Origin: RGIG3102 sp964507095
Lineage (GTDB): Bacteria > Bacillota > Clostridia > Oscillospirales > Ruminococcaceae
Assembly (NCBI GenBank): GCA_964507095.1
Contig: CAZDOS010000001.1
Span: 1 to 64,000 of the forward strand
Direction of reading: 5' to 3'
DNA: 64,000 nt
Shown here piece after piece: positions 8,054 to 17,590 of this stretch. Made by a program: the position numbers and the translations under genes. The notes below the pieces were generated by a model. The model had not been told where the DNA came from. It worked only from the letters and a program-made list of their open reading frames with translations, and ran no database searches. How positions within the stretch are numbered: the first letter of the stretch is position 1; every line of letters begins with the position of its first letter.

Positions 8054-9409
8054 ATGAGTAAACCAATTCGAATAACAACTTGCCTTTTTGCATTGATGTT
8101 TGCAATGCTTACTGCCTGCAGCGACTCCGGCAAAGAGCCGGCAGCTGTCGAAGAGGTTCCCAAGTTGGAAGAGGTTTCCTTTGAAGCCAGCCGAGTCGTT
8201 ATAAACGGTGCACCGGACGGGTATGCCGGGCAGAATGAACTTGAGCAGGCATTTGATACAAATACCTTCTATTATCGAAATCATGTTGATGACGGGAGCA
8301 AGTACGGCTGCCCAATACTGATGCTGGCTGAACCGGACGGCTCTGTAAAGGCACTGTGCGGCCTTAACGGGTGCAGACATGACTCGCCTTCATGCCGTGC
8401 CTACGATGATTCCTTTGGAAGATATTTCACCGTCGGAGACCGGCTCTATTACCTGAAGACGGACAATGACGTTTACAGCGCAGGGAATCCGTGTTTAAAG
8501 ATATACAGAGTCACGGAGGATTCCAGGGAACAGATAGTTGATCTAAACGGTTCGGCAGACATTTACGAATCAAATGAGAATGTGATCACTGATGGAGAGT
8601 GCCTGTACATTATGGTATCCCATGAAAATGAAGGCAGGATGCTGGAAAGAGTCAACCTTTCGGACGGAAGCATAGAAAAGATTGCGAGTTTTGAAGAGCT
8701 GTCTGGTGGAAGTGAGAACAGCCGTGTCATAATGTACCCTTCAGAGGACGGACATGAGGAAGAAATATCGGGTTACTACGGTCCAATAGAGCTCCAGGCT
8801 GTTTCTGATGACGGAGGATACATATTGTTCGTTCAGAAGCTTTTGCCTATACGTTCCACCCATGAAAATCTGTACGTCTTGAGAGCATTCTCCATATATG
8901 ACGGATCTTCCACTGTAATTGCCACGAGCGGGCGGATGGCAAATGATTCGGGTTCTCTGTCAGGAAGATTGTACTTTTACGGAGGAAATATCTTTCGACT
9001 GAACCGGAAGGATGCGGCGTTTGAGAAATGCTCTGTCGGAGGATCCTCATGGAAGCTCCTTTGGGATCTTTCAAACGAGCGGGATAAATTCGACACCCTG
9101 AAGCTTAAATATTTCGACGGCGAAAAAGTCATTTTCAAAGGTCAGATAGAAAAGCCGTATATAACCATATCGACCTATGTATATGATCTCGGTACCGATG
9201 AGCTGTCAGTAAACAATCTGAAGACCCGCAGCACGATTCTCAGGAATACGAGGTTTCCTGATATTTTCGCCATTTCTCCGGATTATATGATCATAGACGT
9301 TACGAACTATGAAGACTACACCTATGATCTGGCAGTCATTGCAAAGACAGATCTGTATGCAGAGAATCCGCGGTTCAAGGACATGGGTCATGTCAGCGAT
9401 TTCTATTAA
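8054..9409 (+). CDS. Secreted lipoprotein of unknown function
   Basis: 451 residues with a lipoprotein signal: basic start, hydrophobic stretch, lipobox L-T-A-C with Cys at residue 22, then an acidic Glu/Pro-rich linker. The mature part has repeated short segments of alternating Y-x-x-G/D-x-R-L-Y-Y-L, L-Y-I-M-V and G-R-L-Y-F-Y-G-G patterns as in beta-propeller lipoproteins of Clostridia. A cysteine cluster C-G-L-N-G-C-R-H-D-S-P-S-C (about residues 99-111) may bind metal or form disulfides. The ribosome site is GAAAGGGG. No enzymatic motif was seen; a solute-sensing or surface role is only a guess. Confidence 0.85.
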   Translation: MSKPIRITTCLFALMFAMLTACSDSGKEPAAVEEVPKLEEVSFEASRVVINGAPDGYAGQNELEQAFDTNTFYYRNHVDDGSKYGCPILMLAEPDGSVKALCGLNGCRHDSPSCRAYDDSFGRYFTVGDRLYYLKTDNDVYSAGNPCLKIYRVTEDSREQIVDLNGSADIYESNENVITDGECLYIMVSHENEGRMLERVNLSDGSIEKIASFEELSGGSENSRVIMYPSEDGHEEEISGYYGPIELQAVSDDGGYILFVQKLLPIRSTHENLYVLRAFSIYDGSSTVIATSGRMANDSGSLSGRLYFYGGNIFRLNRKDAAFEKCSVGGSSWKLLWDLSNERDKFDTLKLKYFDGEKVIFKGQIEKPYITISTYVYDLGTDELSVNNLKTRSTILRNTRFPDIFAISPDYMIIDVTNYEDYTYDLAVIAKTDLYAENPRFKDMGHVSDFY

Positions 9410-9465
9410 AAAGAAAAGTCTGTAATTAGATTGAAGCAATCAGGTTGCAGACTTTAGATAAAAAA

Positions 9466-9498
9466 CGACTGATCCCAATTGAGAATTAGGATCAGTCG
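9466..9498. terminator. Terminator between lipoprotein gene and pepT
   Basis: Perfect 10-bp stem CGACTGATCC / GGATCAGTCG; the A run on the left gives a T tail for the minus-strand pepT transcript. Confidence 0.75.
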
Positions 9499-9512
9499 AT
9501 TCGTCAATTGTA

Positions 9513-10760
9513 TCAACCCTTGGCAATGAGCTCTATGAGCTTTAATGTCACCTGCACGGATTTTTCTACTGAGCCCATTGGCATGAACTCGCTGACGGCG
9601 TGGAAGTTGTGAGCGCCCGTGAAGTAGTTCGGCGTCAGGATGCCCTTGGTGGAGATGAAGGAGCCGTCCGTGCCGCCTCGCATTGCGATCGTCTTCGGCT
9701 CGATCCCCAGTTCATCCAGAGCCTCGTAGATATAGTCTATGCACTTTCGGTTTTCATCGTTGACAGCGTCATAGATGTTTCCGTAGGTGTCTGAAAGCTC
9801 CACCGAGATCTCAGCCTTTGGATGTTTGAGCTTGAGCAGATCTACGGCTGCCTTTATGTATTCCTTCTTTGCCTCGTACTTGGTCTTGTCATGGTCGCGG
9901 ATATTGAGATAGACGGTGGCATTTAGAGGATCTGCCTGTATGCCTGTGACCCAGATGTATCCCTCTGTGCCCTCAGTGTGTTCAGGAGTCTCGGCTCTGT
10001 CGAACATGTTGACCAGATCGACTGCGATAACGACCGGGTTGACGACATTGTTCTTGCTGTTCATTGGATGAGCGGTGCGGCCTTTGATCTTGACCCTTCC
10101 GCCGCCTGCGTTGAATGTCTGGTAGACCACTTCTCCAAGCTCGCAGCTGTCTATGGTATAAGCAAAGTCTACAGGGAACTTATCGAAATCGATGGTCTTG
10201 GAGCCCAGAAGTCCCACTTCTTCGTCAGGTACGAAAACTGCATAGATCTCGCCGTGCCGGATCGAAGGATCCTCCTTGAGGACTTCGAGAGCGGTCATGA
10301 TATTGGCAATGGCGCTCTTGTTGTCTGCGCCAAGGACGGAGGTTCCGTCGCTGACGACGATGTCCTGGCCGATATACTGCTTGAGCTCGGGATGATCGGA
10401 TTCTCTCATCCAAATGTCCTTCTCAGCATTCTGGCAGATATCTCCGCCCTGATAATTCCTTATGATCACAGGGTGGATGTCAGGGGACAGCTTGGAGTCT
10501 ACGGTGTCAAGATGAGCGACCCAGCCCACGGTCGGGACCGGAGCATGTCCTTCCGGAAGCCTTGCTGGAAGTCTTCCGTATACGACGGATGTATCGCTCA
10601 TCCATATGTCGACAAGGCCCAGCTCCCGGAGTTCTTTCATGAGAAGTTTTCCGAGCTCCGTCTGTCCCGGACTGCTCGGAACGGTAGGACTGCTTGTGCT
10701 CTGGCTGCTTATGGCAGCATATCTGAGGAACTTTTCCAATACTTTTTTCTGAAGATCCAT
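9513..10760 (-). CDS. pepT: Peptidase T (tripeptide aminopeptidase, M20B)
   Basis: 415 residues from ATG 10760, preceded by GAAAGGAGAC. The zinc ligands are clear: V-A-H-L-D-T-V-D, then G-A-D-N-K-S-A-I-A, and D-E-E-V-G-L-L-G. It has the full length of PepT, including the M20 dimerisation lid with G-R-T-A-H-P. It removes the N-terminal residue of tripeptides in the cytoplasm, feeding amino-acid fermentation. The phosphotransferase gene at 10814 lies 53 bases upstream on the same strand and may be co-transcribed. Confidence 0.95.
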   Translation of the reverse strand: MDLQKKVLEKFLRYAAISSQSTSSPTVPSSPGQTELGKLLMKELRELGLVDIWMSDTSVVYGRLPARLPEGHAPVPTVGWVAHLDTVDSKLSPDIHPVIIRNYQGGDICQNAEKDIWMRESDHPELKQYIGQDIVVSDGTSVLGADNKSAIANIMTALEVLKEDPSIRHGEIYAVFVPDEEVGLLGSKTIDFDKFPVDFAYTIDSCELGEVVYQTFNAGGGRVKIKGRTAHPMNSKNNVVNPVVIAVDLVNMFDRAETPEHTEGTEGYIWVTGIQADPLNATVYLNIRDHDKTKYEAKKEYIKAAVDLLKLKHPKAEISVELSDTYGNIYDAVNDENRKCIDYIYEALDELGIEPKTIAMRGGTDGSFISTKGILTPNYFTGAHNFHAVSEFMPMGSVEKSVQVTLKLIELIAKG

Positions 10761-10813
10761 AATGTCTCCTTTCTTTTGGTCCGTTTGTTCATATATCTGT
10801 CTTATGTTTACAT

Positions 10814-11731
10814 TCATGCTTGAATCGCGCTTAAGATCCTGTTTTTCAGCCGAAGGGTACGGCTTATCATGCTTTCGACAGTTACTTTAGTTGCATCAAT
10901 CTCGTGGATGAACACATTCGTCAGAAAAGCAAGAGACTCAAGTTCGTAGCCGTGATATCTGACGGACTCTCGGTCGATCCTTTCAAGACCCGTTTCTTCC
11001 ATGTATCCTGCGTAGAACGCGTCTTTCATCTCATTATATACATCGATCCTGGCGATTTCAAACAGTGGGTCTCCGAACTCGGCATTCTCGGCATCTATAA
11101 GTCCGACAGTTCCGGTGCTTTCATCATACAGTATGTTGCCCTTCCTTACATCCAGATGGAGAAAAGCTCTTGTGGTCGGGTAACGGAGGCCCTTATAGAA
11201 TGAGCAGATCGTATCTATCTCATCCGCACTGAACAGGCCGTCCTTTTCCAGCGGGATCAGCCTTTCTCTGAGTCTTGCCGAAAAGAAGGTGCCCCAGCCT
11301 TCAGTACCGAAGCCGTCGTGCAGTTCGGTCTTGTTGATCTGCGCAATGGACTTTCCGACCAGGAAATACACGGCATCGGTGACATCATCTCCCAGTTCTT
11401 CCAGTGAACGGCCTTCTATATAGTCATATATCTCATAAACACATTCGAAGCGCGTCAGGGAATCATCGACTAAATATATATGCGGGACCCTTATCGGCAG
11501 TCTGTCCGAAACCGTATCAAAGAAGAGCTTTTCCCTGCGGAATGTCCGGGCAATGTCGATATATCTTCCACCCGAATTGACATAGTCCTCTCCGTATCTG
11601 AAGACATATGTCTTTCCCGATCCGGTCACCACCTTGTATGTGTTGAAGGAGATCCCTCCGGACAGTTTTTCTATTTCAGCTACGTTCTCGCCGCTAAGAT
11701 CCCTGATTATTCTTTCAATCTTCCCGTTCAT
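10814..11731 (-). CDS. Aminoglycoside/choline-type phosphotransferase (APH fold)
   Basis: 305 residues from ATG 11731, chosen because GAGGTG lies 6 bases upstream; a GTG three codons earlier would overlap that site. The kinase-like fold is indicated by an N-terminal G-G-I-S-F-N-T-Y-K-V nucleotide loop, the catalytic loop H-L-D-V-R-K-G-N-I-L (H-x-D-x4-N) and I-D-A-E-N-A-E-F-G-D-P in the metal-binding position. The family includes antibiotic, choline, homoserine and sugar kinases; substrate not determinable. No resistance gene context is visible, so a metabolic or repair kinase is more likely. Confidence 0.85.
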   Translation of the reverse strand: MNGKIERIIRDLSGENVAEIEKLSGGISFNTYKVVTGSGKTYVFRYGEDYVNSGGRYIDIARTFRREKLFFDTVSDRLPIRVPHIYLVDDSLTRFECVYEIYDYIEGRSLEELGDDVTDAVYFLVGKSIAQINKTELHDGFGTEGWGTFFSARLRERLIPLEKDGLFSADEIDTICSFYKGLRYPTTRAFLHLDVRKGNILYDESTGTVGLIDAENAEFGDPLFEIARIDVYNEMKDAFYAGYMEETGLERIDRESVRYHGYELESLAFLTNVFIHEIDATKVTVESMISRTLRLKNRILSAIQA

Positions 11732-11825
11732 CTCGTACACCTCGTATATATATAATTATACAGGATAATCATGACAAAGAGTATATCTTTGCAGTGAGCA
11801 TATATGCATTGTTTTCGCAGGACAA

Positions 11826-11854
11826 TTGTTCGCCAACTCTTGTTATGATATTAT
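11826..11854 (+). promoter_or_regulatory. Promoter of the lipoprotein gene at 11888
   Basis: TTGTTC, 17 bases, TATTAT with TGA directly before the -10. Confidence 0.55.
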
Positions 11855-11887
11855 TGTCATACAGTGTTTGAGGTACAGGAGAATATC

Positions 11888-12547
11888 ATGAAAAAGAACA
11901 GATGGACGATCGGAGTGATTCTTGCGGTATGGCTTGCACTTTCCGGTTGCCGGGCCAAAGAGGAAAAGACCCCAGAGAGCAGTACCGCCGAACCGGTGAG
12001 CGAAGCCGTGGTCCAACCTTTCGTATATGAACATGACCCGAGGGAAAATCCCGAGGCAATGGCAGATATAATAGAAAACCCGAATGCCGTGTATGGCTTC
12101 TCGCCAGACCCCGAGTCAACCAGGCTCGGAACCTTTGCGGAATATGACTGGACCGATCCGGTCTTCGTGGCAGGAGCCAAAGAGGAAAGAAAGGCATACC
12201 ATGATTCGATGGAGAGCATGATGGATATCCTTTATGCAATGAGGGATGAAGGAGCTTCGATGGAAGAGATGGCCAGAGCAGTGTCAGCGGAAAGGAACAG
12301 GATCAGGCTGGCAAGCTACGAGGGAGACCCAGAAGGACTCGCGAAGATCAAGGAAAGCAATCTGAAGACATACGGACACGAAGAAGGACCGACTCCCGAT
12401 CAGCTGTATGAACAATACGGCTCATGGCAAGTCGTACTGCAGAAGGCATTTTCTTCTAATATGGGAATGGATGCATGCTGCGGCCTGTATGACGAGTATT
12501 ACCCACTGTACATTGAACTGGGTTACATTCCTGAACCCCAGAAATAA
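11888..12547 (+). CDS. Small lipoprotein, unknown function
   Basis: 219 residues from ATG 11888 with AGGAG 6 bases upstream. The signal peptide ends in the lipobox L-S-G-C. The mature protein begins with an acidic Ser/Thr/Glu linker, then R-E-N-P-E-A-M-A-D-I-I-E-N-P and a helical C-terminal part with G-P-T-P-D-Q-L-Y-E-Q-Y-G-S-W. The end (M-D-A-C-C-G-L-Y-D-E-Y) contains a Cys pair. Homologues of this layout occur in Clostridia without known role; no specific family was recognised. Confidence 0.8.
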   Translation: MKKNRWTIGVILAVWLALSGCRAKEEKTPESSTAEPVSEAVVQPFVYEHDPRENPEAMADIIENPNAVYGFSPDPESTRLGTFAEYDWTDPVFVAGAKEERKAYHDSMESMMDILYAMRDEGASMEEMARAVSAERNRIRLASYEGDPEGLAKIKESNLKTYGHEEGPTPDQLYEQYGSWQVVLQKAFSSNMGMDACCGLYDEYYPLYIELGYIPEPQK

Positions 12548-12553
12548 GACATC

Positions 12554-12589
12554 AAAGGCACCTTTCCGTTTACAGAAAAGTGCTTTTTT
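12554..12589 (+). terminator. Likely terminator after the lipoprotein gene
   Basis: Imperfect stem AAAGGCACCTTT / AAAAGTGCTTTTT running into a T6 tract. Confidence 0.6.
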
Positions 12590-12653
12590 ATCGTATGGAT
12601 TTACATGTAGAATAAAAGCGCGAAAAAAGAGAATAATTGAGTCATTTATACAA

Positions 12654-12682
12654 TTGTAAAATACAAGTCCAGTGTGTATTAT
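12654..12682 (+). promoter_or_regulatory. Promoter of the crotonase gene
   Basis: TTGTAA, 17 bases, TATTAT, 43 bases before the start codon. Confidence 0.55.
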
Positions 12683-12724
12683 ATATTCATAATTACTGCA
12701 TTTTTATTACCAAGGAGGCGTATC

Positions 12725-13516
12725 ATGGAATACAAGCAGATACACACTGAAATAGTCGACAGAGTAGGCGTCATCACGCTGGACAACCCGCCGAGGAACG
12801 CGTTCTCAAAGAGGATGATGGTCGAGGTGCTGGACATACTTGATCAGTGGGAGAACAATGATACCGTAAGAACAGTGTTCATGAAGAGCACAGGTCCTAA
12901 CTTCTCAGCCGGAGCTGATGCAGGCGACATCGACAGATACCTGACAGGAGCACCTGAAGAGTTTGAGGGCACCCTTTCTGAATGGGGCGGAAGGCTCGTT
13001 GAGAGGATAGACTCGTATCCGAAGTCCACGATAGTTGCCGCAAGGGGCTACTGCGTAGGCGGTTCAACTGCCATATTCAACTCGTTCGACATCAGAATCG
13101 TAGGCGAGCACTTCAACATCCACGACGGCGACATCTACTACGGAACAGTCGGAAGCTGGGGAATGAGCTCACTGCGTCTGCCTATCTGGATCGGCAGAAA
13201 CAAGATTATGGACTATATGTTCTTGAACGAGGATTTTAGCGGGCAGCAGGCATATGAGCTCGGCATCGCTTCCAAGGTCGTAGCAGACGAGCTGGTCGAT
13301 GAGGTCGGAATGCACTATGCAAAGAAGATGAGCATTGCAGCTCCTGTAGCAGTAAAGTACTTCAAGGAGACCGTCAGGGCAATGACAGCTCCAGAGATGG
13401 AAAAGCTCAGGAAGATCGAGCTGGAGCTTGCAGCAAAGGTATTCGAGACAGAGGACTGCAAGAGAGGACTTGCTGCAGTCATCAAGGGCGAGCAGGCTGA
13501 GTTCACCGGCAAATAA
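12725..13516 (+). CDS. Enoyl-CoA hydratase/isomerase (crotonase) family protein with altered catalytic residues
   Basis: 263 residues from ATG 12725 (AAGGAGG upstream). The crotonase fold is clear: I-T-L-D-N-P-P-R-N-A-F near the start, the first oxyanion motif F-S-A-G-A-D and the second in G-Y-C-V-G-G. In place of the Glu that follows the second glycine motif in true hydratases there is Ala (G-G-S-T-A-I), and the second catalytic Glu (P-E-I-x-x-G) is replaced by Asp (G-D-I-Y-Y-G). So it binds an acyl-CoA and stabilises an enolate, but simple hydration is doubtful; a decarboxylase, isomerase or hydrolase of the superfamily is as likely. It stands alone without other beta-oxidation genes. Confidence 0.85.
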   Translation: MEYKQIHTEIVDRVGVITLDNPPRNAFSKRMMVEVLDILDQWENNDTVRTVFMKSTGPNFSAGADAGDIDRYLTGAPEEFEGTLSEWGGRLVERIDSYPKSTIVAARGYCVGGSTAIFNSFDIRIVGEHFNIHDGDIYYGTVGSWGMSSLRLPIWIGRNKIMDYMFLNEDFSGQQAYELGIASKVVADELVDEVGMHYAKKMSIAAPVAVKYFKETVRAMTAPEMEKLRKIELELAAKVFETEDCKRGLAAVIKGEQAEFTGK

Positions 13517-13591
13517 GTTGTAAGACGGAAGAGCTGAACATCTTAGTTCTATATCTGCCATCTCTGAAGGTGTCAGCCAGAATGATTAACA

Positions 13592-13633
13592 GAGTCTGTT
13601 GTCTGTTCCACGGAAGGACAACAGGCTCTTTTT
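13592..13633 (+). terminator. Terminator after the crotonase gene
   Basis: 12-bp stem GAGTCTGTTGTC / GACAACAGGCTC with one mismatch, followed by T5. Confidence 0.85.
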
Positions 13634-13748
13634 GTGTGTGAACTCAATATAGTCAGAGTCCCGTTTCGCAATTTGTTATCCTAGGTTAACATTGGAGTTC
13701 ATATATGATACTATATCTTTATATAGTAGATGCAAGAGAGAAAATGAG

Positions 13749-14603
13749 ATGAATTCAATCTGGCCGTTAATCGGGATCACAGCAGCCGCAGGCGTAGGAG
13801 GGACAGGGCTTGGAGGCGTTATAGCATGCCTTTTCAAGAAGGATTCAGACAAGACTGTCAGCCTTCTGCTTTCTTTTGCAGCGGGAGTCATGACGGCGGT
13901 AGTGTGCTTTGATCTGCTGACTGAAGCCTTGAATGCGGAACTGGATTCTGCCAATGTGTGGCTGGTCATAGCGGGAGTTATAGCAGGCTTTGCAGTCATA
14001 TCAATATTGAATGCTCTCATAGACAGATCGACAAACCATGAGATAGCCCATATAGATAAGGATCACCCGAAGACAGCGGACTCTCTTGAAGAGCTGACTC
14101 ATGCCAATCACTTGTATGAGCATATGACGGGACGTCAGCCGAGAAGCGGTCTTTTCCTTGCGGGGCTTGTAATGGCAGCGGCGATTGCTCTGCACAACGT
14201 CCCTGAAGGAATGGTGATTGGAGCATCGTTTGCGAGGACTGCGAACGAGATACTGACAAACAGAGGTGGACTTGTAATGGCACTGGTCATTGGCCTCCAT
14301 AATATACCTGAAGGTATGGCTGTAGCCGTGCCACTCATTTCGGGAGGAATGAAAAAGATACGTTCTGTTGGAATAACAGCACTTTCCGGTGCACCTACGA
14401 TACTGGGTGCCATACTGGGATTCTTGATTGGGACCATCAGCCCAACTGCACTTGTCTTATCGCTCAGCTTCGCATCCGGAGCCATGTTATATGTGGTATT
14501 TGGCGAACTTCTACCGGAATCCATACTGATGTGGAGATCCAAGCTTCCGGCTACGATGGTGATCCGGGGAATGCTTGTGGGATTGATCATTATATATGTG
14601 TGA
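13749..14603 (+). CDS. ZIP family metal transporter
   Basis: 284 residues from ATG 13749; the weak ribosome site is GAGAG. Eight hydrophobic segments. Helices 4 and 5 carry the metal-binding signatures H-N-V-P-E-G and H-N-I-P-E-G, both diagnostic of ZIP permeases. The cytoplasmic loop between helices 3 and 4 (about residues 95-125) is rich in histidine, with repeated H residues likely to bind zinc. It should import zinc or another divalent metal into the cytoplasm. It is monocistronic, with a strong terminator after it, and is the last gene with normal composition before the AT-rich island. Confidence 0.93.
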   Translation: MNSIWPLIGITAAAGVGGTGLGGVIACLFKKDSDKTVSLLLSFAAGVMTAVVCFDLLTEALNAELDSANVWLVIAGVIAGFAVISILNALIDRSTNHEIAHIDKDHPKTADSLEELTHANHLYEHMTGRQPRSGLFLAGLVMAAAIALHNVPEGMVIGASFARTANEILTNRGGLVMALVIGLHNIPEGMAVAVPLISGGMKKIRSVGITALSGAPTILGAILGFLIGTISPTALVLSLSFASGAMLYVVFGELLPESILMWRSKLPATMVIRGMLVGLIIIYV

Positions 14604-14616
14604 CATATTATATAGC

Positions 14617-14650
14617 ACAGGTCATGAACAAAGATTTGTTCATGACCTGT
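14617..14650 (+). terminator. Strong terminator of the ZIP gene
   Basis: Perfect 14-bp stem ACAGGTCATGAACA / TGTTCATGACCTGT. The rest of the gap to 14980 is AT-rich with no gene or site recognised. Confidence 0.85.
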
Positions 14651-14980
14651 TATTTAGTAGGATGTCAGAATGCGAAATGCGGCGGTATAGAAAGATTTAT
14701 GCGGTTTTCTCCATTTGATATATTTAGTACGAGGAAACAATTCGATAAGCTCGGGAGAAAGAAACAGAAGACCCACTATAATTTTGAAATAAAGAATACC
14801 TTATATCTATTGATTTATTTACCTATAATTGTTGTAACTGAATTTGCTTCTTTATAATTGAAAAATGCATAGCACAGTGGTATCGTCATATCAATTTTAC
14901 TTGATTTTGTTGCTGCAAAAGGTTTATTGTGTATTATAATTGGAATTCGTTTTTTTAGTGTGATTATAAGGATTTTTCAA

Positions 14981-15961
14981 ATGGGCATATTTTCATTGAT
15001 AAAGAAGGTTGGAAACAGCAATCATCTCATGCGTAAAGACCAACAACTCCTAGAGAATTCCCTTCCTGTGCATCCAGACATTAAAGACTTGTTATGGATA
15101 GAAAATGGTCCCTACAAAAATTGGAAAGGAAACCAGAATATTACACAGTATGAGGTGATGGGGTTAAGATTCAAAATCACTTATGGCAGTGATGAACCAA
15201 GTTTGATAAGCTTAAATGAACCAATCGATACATCATATTCGGAGGCAGTGCCGAATCCAGGATATTATCCTAGCTATAAAGGCTTGTCACCTCAGCAGAA
15301 AGGGGTCTACTGGCATTTTTTGGAGAACCCCTTTGCAGGAGGCTTTGATATCTCATATGTCTTCATTTTATACTATGGCCTTGAACGTCATTTATATGAG
15401 GGGGATTATGAAAAAGCAGTGGATGTAATCTTGCGCTTGCGTCAGGTCTATGATAATGCTTCATTCCAATCATATTCATGGAATGCTATTGCGTTTACAC
15501 GGCTTATCAGGCAGAGGTCTGATTTTGCAACGCGATTATACAATGAGCGAAGCTATGAAAGTGACAGTTCTATCTCACCTGATATGTTGCTGTTTTGTAA
15601 GCTTGGGTTAATGGAACCCTTATCTGCAAAAGACTTAATGGTTCTTGCAAGACCATTTGGCTTTACAAATACAAACTATATAAAAAAATATCCGGAGTTG
15701 TTTGAAAAAGCTCTTGAGGAGAAAATGAATGATACGCCACTATATTTACCAGATTATCTTACAGAATATGAATTCAGAACTCTAGAAAAAGGTGGTGCTA
15801 CAGTGTTTGCAAACTACTCCATGGATGTAAGATGGATTGACATTCCTGCTATTGCAAAGCACGTCCCTTTAGCTGAAAAAGTACGTAGTCTTCTCGGACA
15901 AGCTCATAATCAGGTTAAAGAAGATCTAAAAAAACGGAGAAAAGAAGGCACACAGATTTAG
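14981..15961 (+). CDS. TerB N-terminal-domain protein
   Basis: 326 residues from ATG 14981 (AAGGA 8 bases upstream); the frame is open further up to 14927 but without a ribosome site. Residues 95-150 match the TerB_N domain: Y-P-S-Y-K-G-L-S-P-Q-Q, then F-D-I-S-Y-V-F-I-L-Y-Y-G-L-E-R and a following helix pair. TerB_N proteins accompany tellurite-resistance-like and phage-defence modules; their role is not settled. The usual C-terminal TerB-C part is not obvious. The low-GC codon use and the island position point to horizontal transfer. Confidence 0.75.
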   Translation: MGIFSLIKKVGNSNHLMRKDQQLLENSLPVHPDIKDLLWIENGPYKNWKGNQNITQYEVMGLRFKITYGSDEPSLISLNEPIDTSYSEAVPNPGYYPSYKGLSPQQKGVYWHFLENPFAGGFDISYVFILYYGLERHLYEGDYEKAVDVILRLRQVYDNASFQSYSWNAIAFTRLIRQRSDFATRLYNERSYESDSSISPDMLLFCKLGLMEPLSAKDLMVLARPFGFTNTNYIKKYPELFEKALEEKMNDTPLYLPDYLTEYEFRTLEKGGATVFANYSMDVRWIDIPAIAKHVPLAEKVRSLLGQAHNQVKEDLKKRRKEGTQI

Positions 15962-16280
15962 CAAGATTAACTAAAACAATCGAGAAGCGTTAAGAGATTA
16001 AATAATTCTGATATATAACCAGGATATTTGTCTTCTGTCGCCATTTTAACATCGAAAATTATTTGTTTTAGAGAGTATTTCAATTAGATCCTTTGTATTG
16101 CAGGCGAATAAGCAAGACTTCAGTTCCGAGAGAAGAGACCATAGAGATACATGGTTTTTTTTACTCGATATTTCAACCATCTCGTAAACGCAGCTTTTCG
16201 TTATAAAATGACATGTGAATAAGCCGATTGAGCAATAAAACAGATAAAAAGGGAGCGGACTAAGAAAGCATTATACTTCA

Positions 16281-16311
16281 ACAAAGACGAGCGAAATTCG
16301 CTCGTCTTTGT
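16281..16311. terminator. Palindromic terminator in the island
   Basis: Near-perfect palindrome of 12 paired bases (stem ACAAAGACGAGC / GCTCGTCTTTGT) with T3 after it. The remaining gap of 15962-16376 is AT-rich and shows no other recognisable feature. Confidence 0.6.
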
Positions 16312-16376
16312 TTGACTCGACAACTTATGCATGATACGATACATTTGAATAAATATATGTAAAGGAGATTTTTTAA

Positions 16377-17462
16377 ATGTCAAAAGAAGTTAAAACAATA
16401 AGAGCAAAAACGGAGTATGGGCAACTTGTGCATATTAGTGAAGTTGAACGAAGAACCCCTAGCAATCGAGATTTAACTAAATACTATTGTCCAATATGTG
16501 GAGCTGAGATGATACCGCGGAAAGGCGACAAAAATGAACATCATTTTAGGCATAAAGGACAGTGTACTGAAACCTGGATACATGACAAATCAGAGTGGCA
16601 TAAAGAATGGCAAAATAAGTTTCCGGATGAATGCCAGGAAATACCAATGGAAAACAATGGAAAGAAGCATATTGCGGATGTTTTATATAAGGGGATAGTA
16701 TTTGAATTTCAGCACAGTCCCATATCAAAAGAAGAATTTGAAGACAGAAATACATTTTATAATTCTCTCGGTCATCCTGTTGTGTGGCTATTTGATGTGT
16801 TAGGGAAAAGGAAGAACGAAACAATTAGCGAACAACTGGGTGGATTGTATTGGGAGAATCCATTTGAAACATTTATAGACTACAAATGTGAAAGAAAGCC
16901 GGTTCTAATTTTCTTTGAGTTTCCATTGGACAACGATTGGCAAATTAGAAAGCTCAAAACACTTAGCAAACCATATGATAGCTTAGAGTTTGAAGAGAAT
17001 TCAGCTATATTTGAAGGGGAAGGGTATAGGGATGATTTTATTAGTTCCTTTGATTCGATAATTGATGCTAAATATATAACAGATCCAAAATGGGAAACAC
17101 TATATGATATTGTTGAAAGAATTGATTCTGGCACATATGCCTTTATAACACTGAACACAATTACTAATCGGATTTACATTGTTGAGGATGCGAGAAATCA
17201 ACTGCAAAATTATAGATGCCTCATTGGTACTCAACTTGTTAGAAACGTACAAGGCTTAATGATGGGACAAACTGAAATTATATCAAGGGCAAATTACCCT
17301 CATTGGATAGTATTTGAACAATACGACAAAGAAGAATTTGAAGTAAGAATTGGACTAAGGAGGCCGGTATCTCCAGTGACCATGAGAATACCGAAATATA
17401 CTCCACGTGGTCCACTTGAAAGATACCTTCCCAAATCAAATAACTATAAACAGTCTAAGTAG
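16377..17462 (+). CDS. CoiA-like competence/nuclease family protein
   Basis: 361 residues from ATG 16377 with AAAGGAG upstream. Residues 38-65 form the CoiA-type zinc finger: Y-Y-C-P-I-C-G, then H-H-F-R-H-K-G and a Cys. This is followed by a restriction-endonuclease-like core I-A-D-V-L-Y-K-G-I-V-F-E-F-Q-H-S with Asp and E-x-Q, and R-N-T-F-Y after it. CoiA acts in DNA processing during transformation; island-borne relatives are often defence or mobile-element nucleases. The C-terminal 170 residues are specific to this protein. It is the first of three nuclease-like genes in a row. Confidence 0.8.
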   Translation: MSKEVKTIRAKTEYGQLVHISEVERRTPSNRDLTKYYCPICGAEMIPRKGDKNEHHFRHKGQCTETWIHDKSEWHKEWQNKFPDECQEIPMENNGKKHIADVLYKGIVFEFQHSPISKEEFEDRNTFYNSLGHPVVWLFDVLGKRKNETISEQLGGLYWENPFETFIDYKCERKPVLIFFEFPLDNDWQIRKLKTLSKPYDSLEFEENSAIFEGEGYRDDFISSFDSIIDAKYITDPKWETLYDIVERIDSGTYAFITLNTITNRIYIVEDARNQLQNYRCLIGTQLVRNVQGLMMGQTEIISRANYPHWIVFEQYDKEEFEVRIGLRRPVSPVTMRIPKYTPRGPLERYLPKSNNYKQSK

Positions 17463-17590
17463 AGGACATTTTATAGAAAAATGAAAAGATAGCCTTCAGT
17501 GATTCAGTGATAGGTTTGTATCAATTGAAATCAAGCTAATAAGTCAATATAATAAACATATATAGAACATATCCTAGGAGAATATAGATA

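Noticed and set aside
9978..10823. Long plus-strand frame opposite pepT
   Set aside because: Lies fully over a certain M20B gene; no ribosome site and no recognisable motif. Long antisense frames are common here because of strong codon bias.
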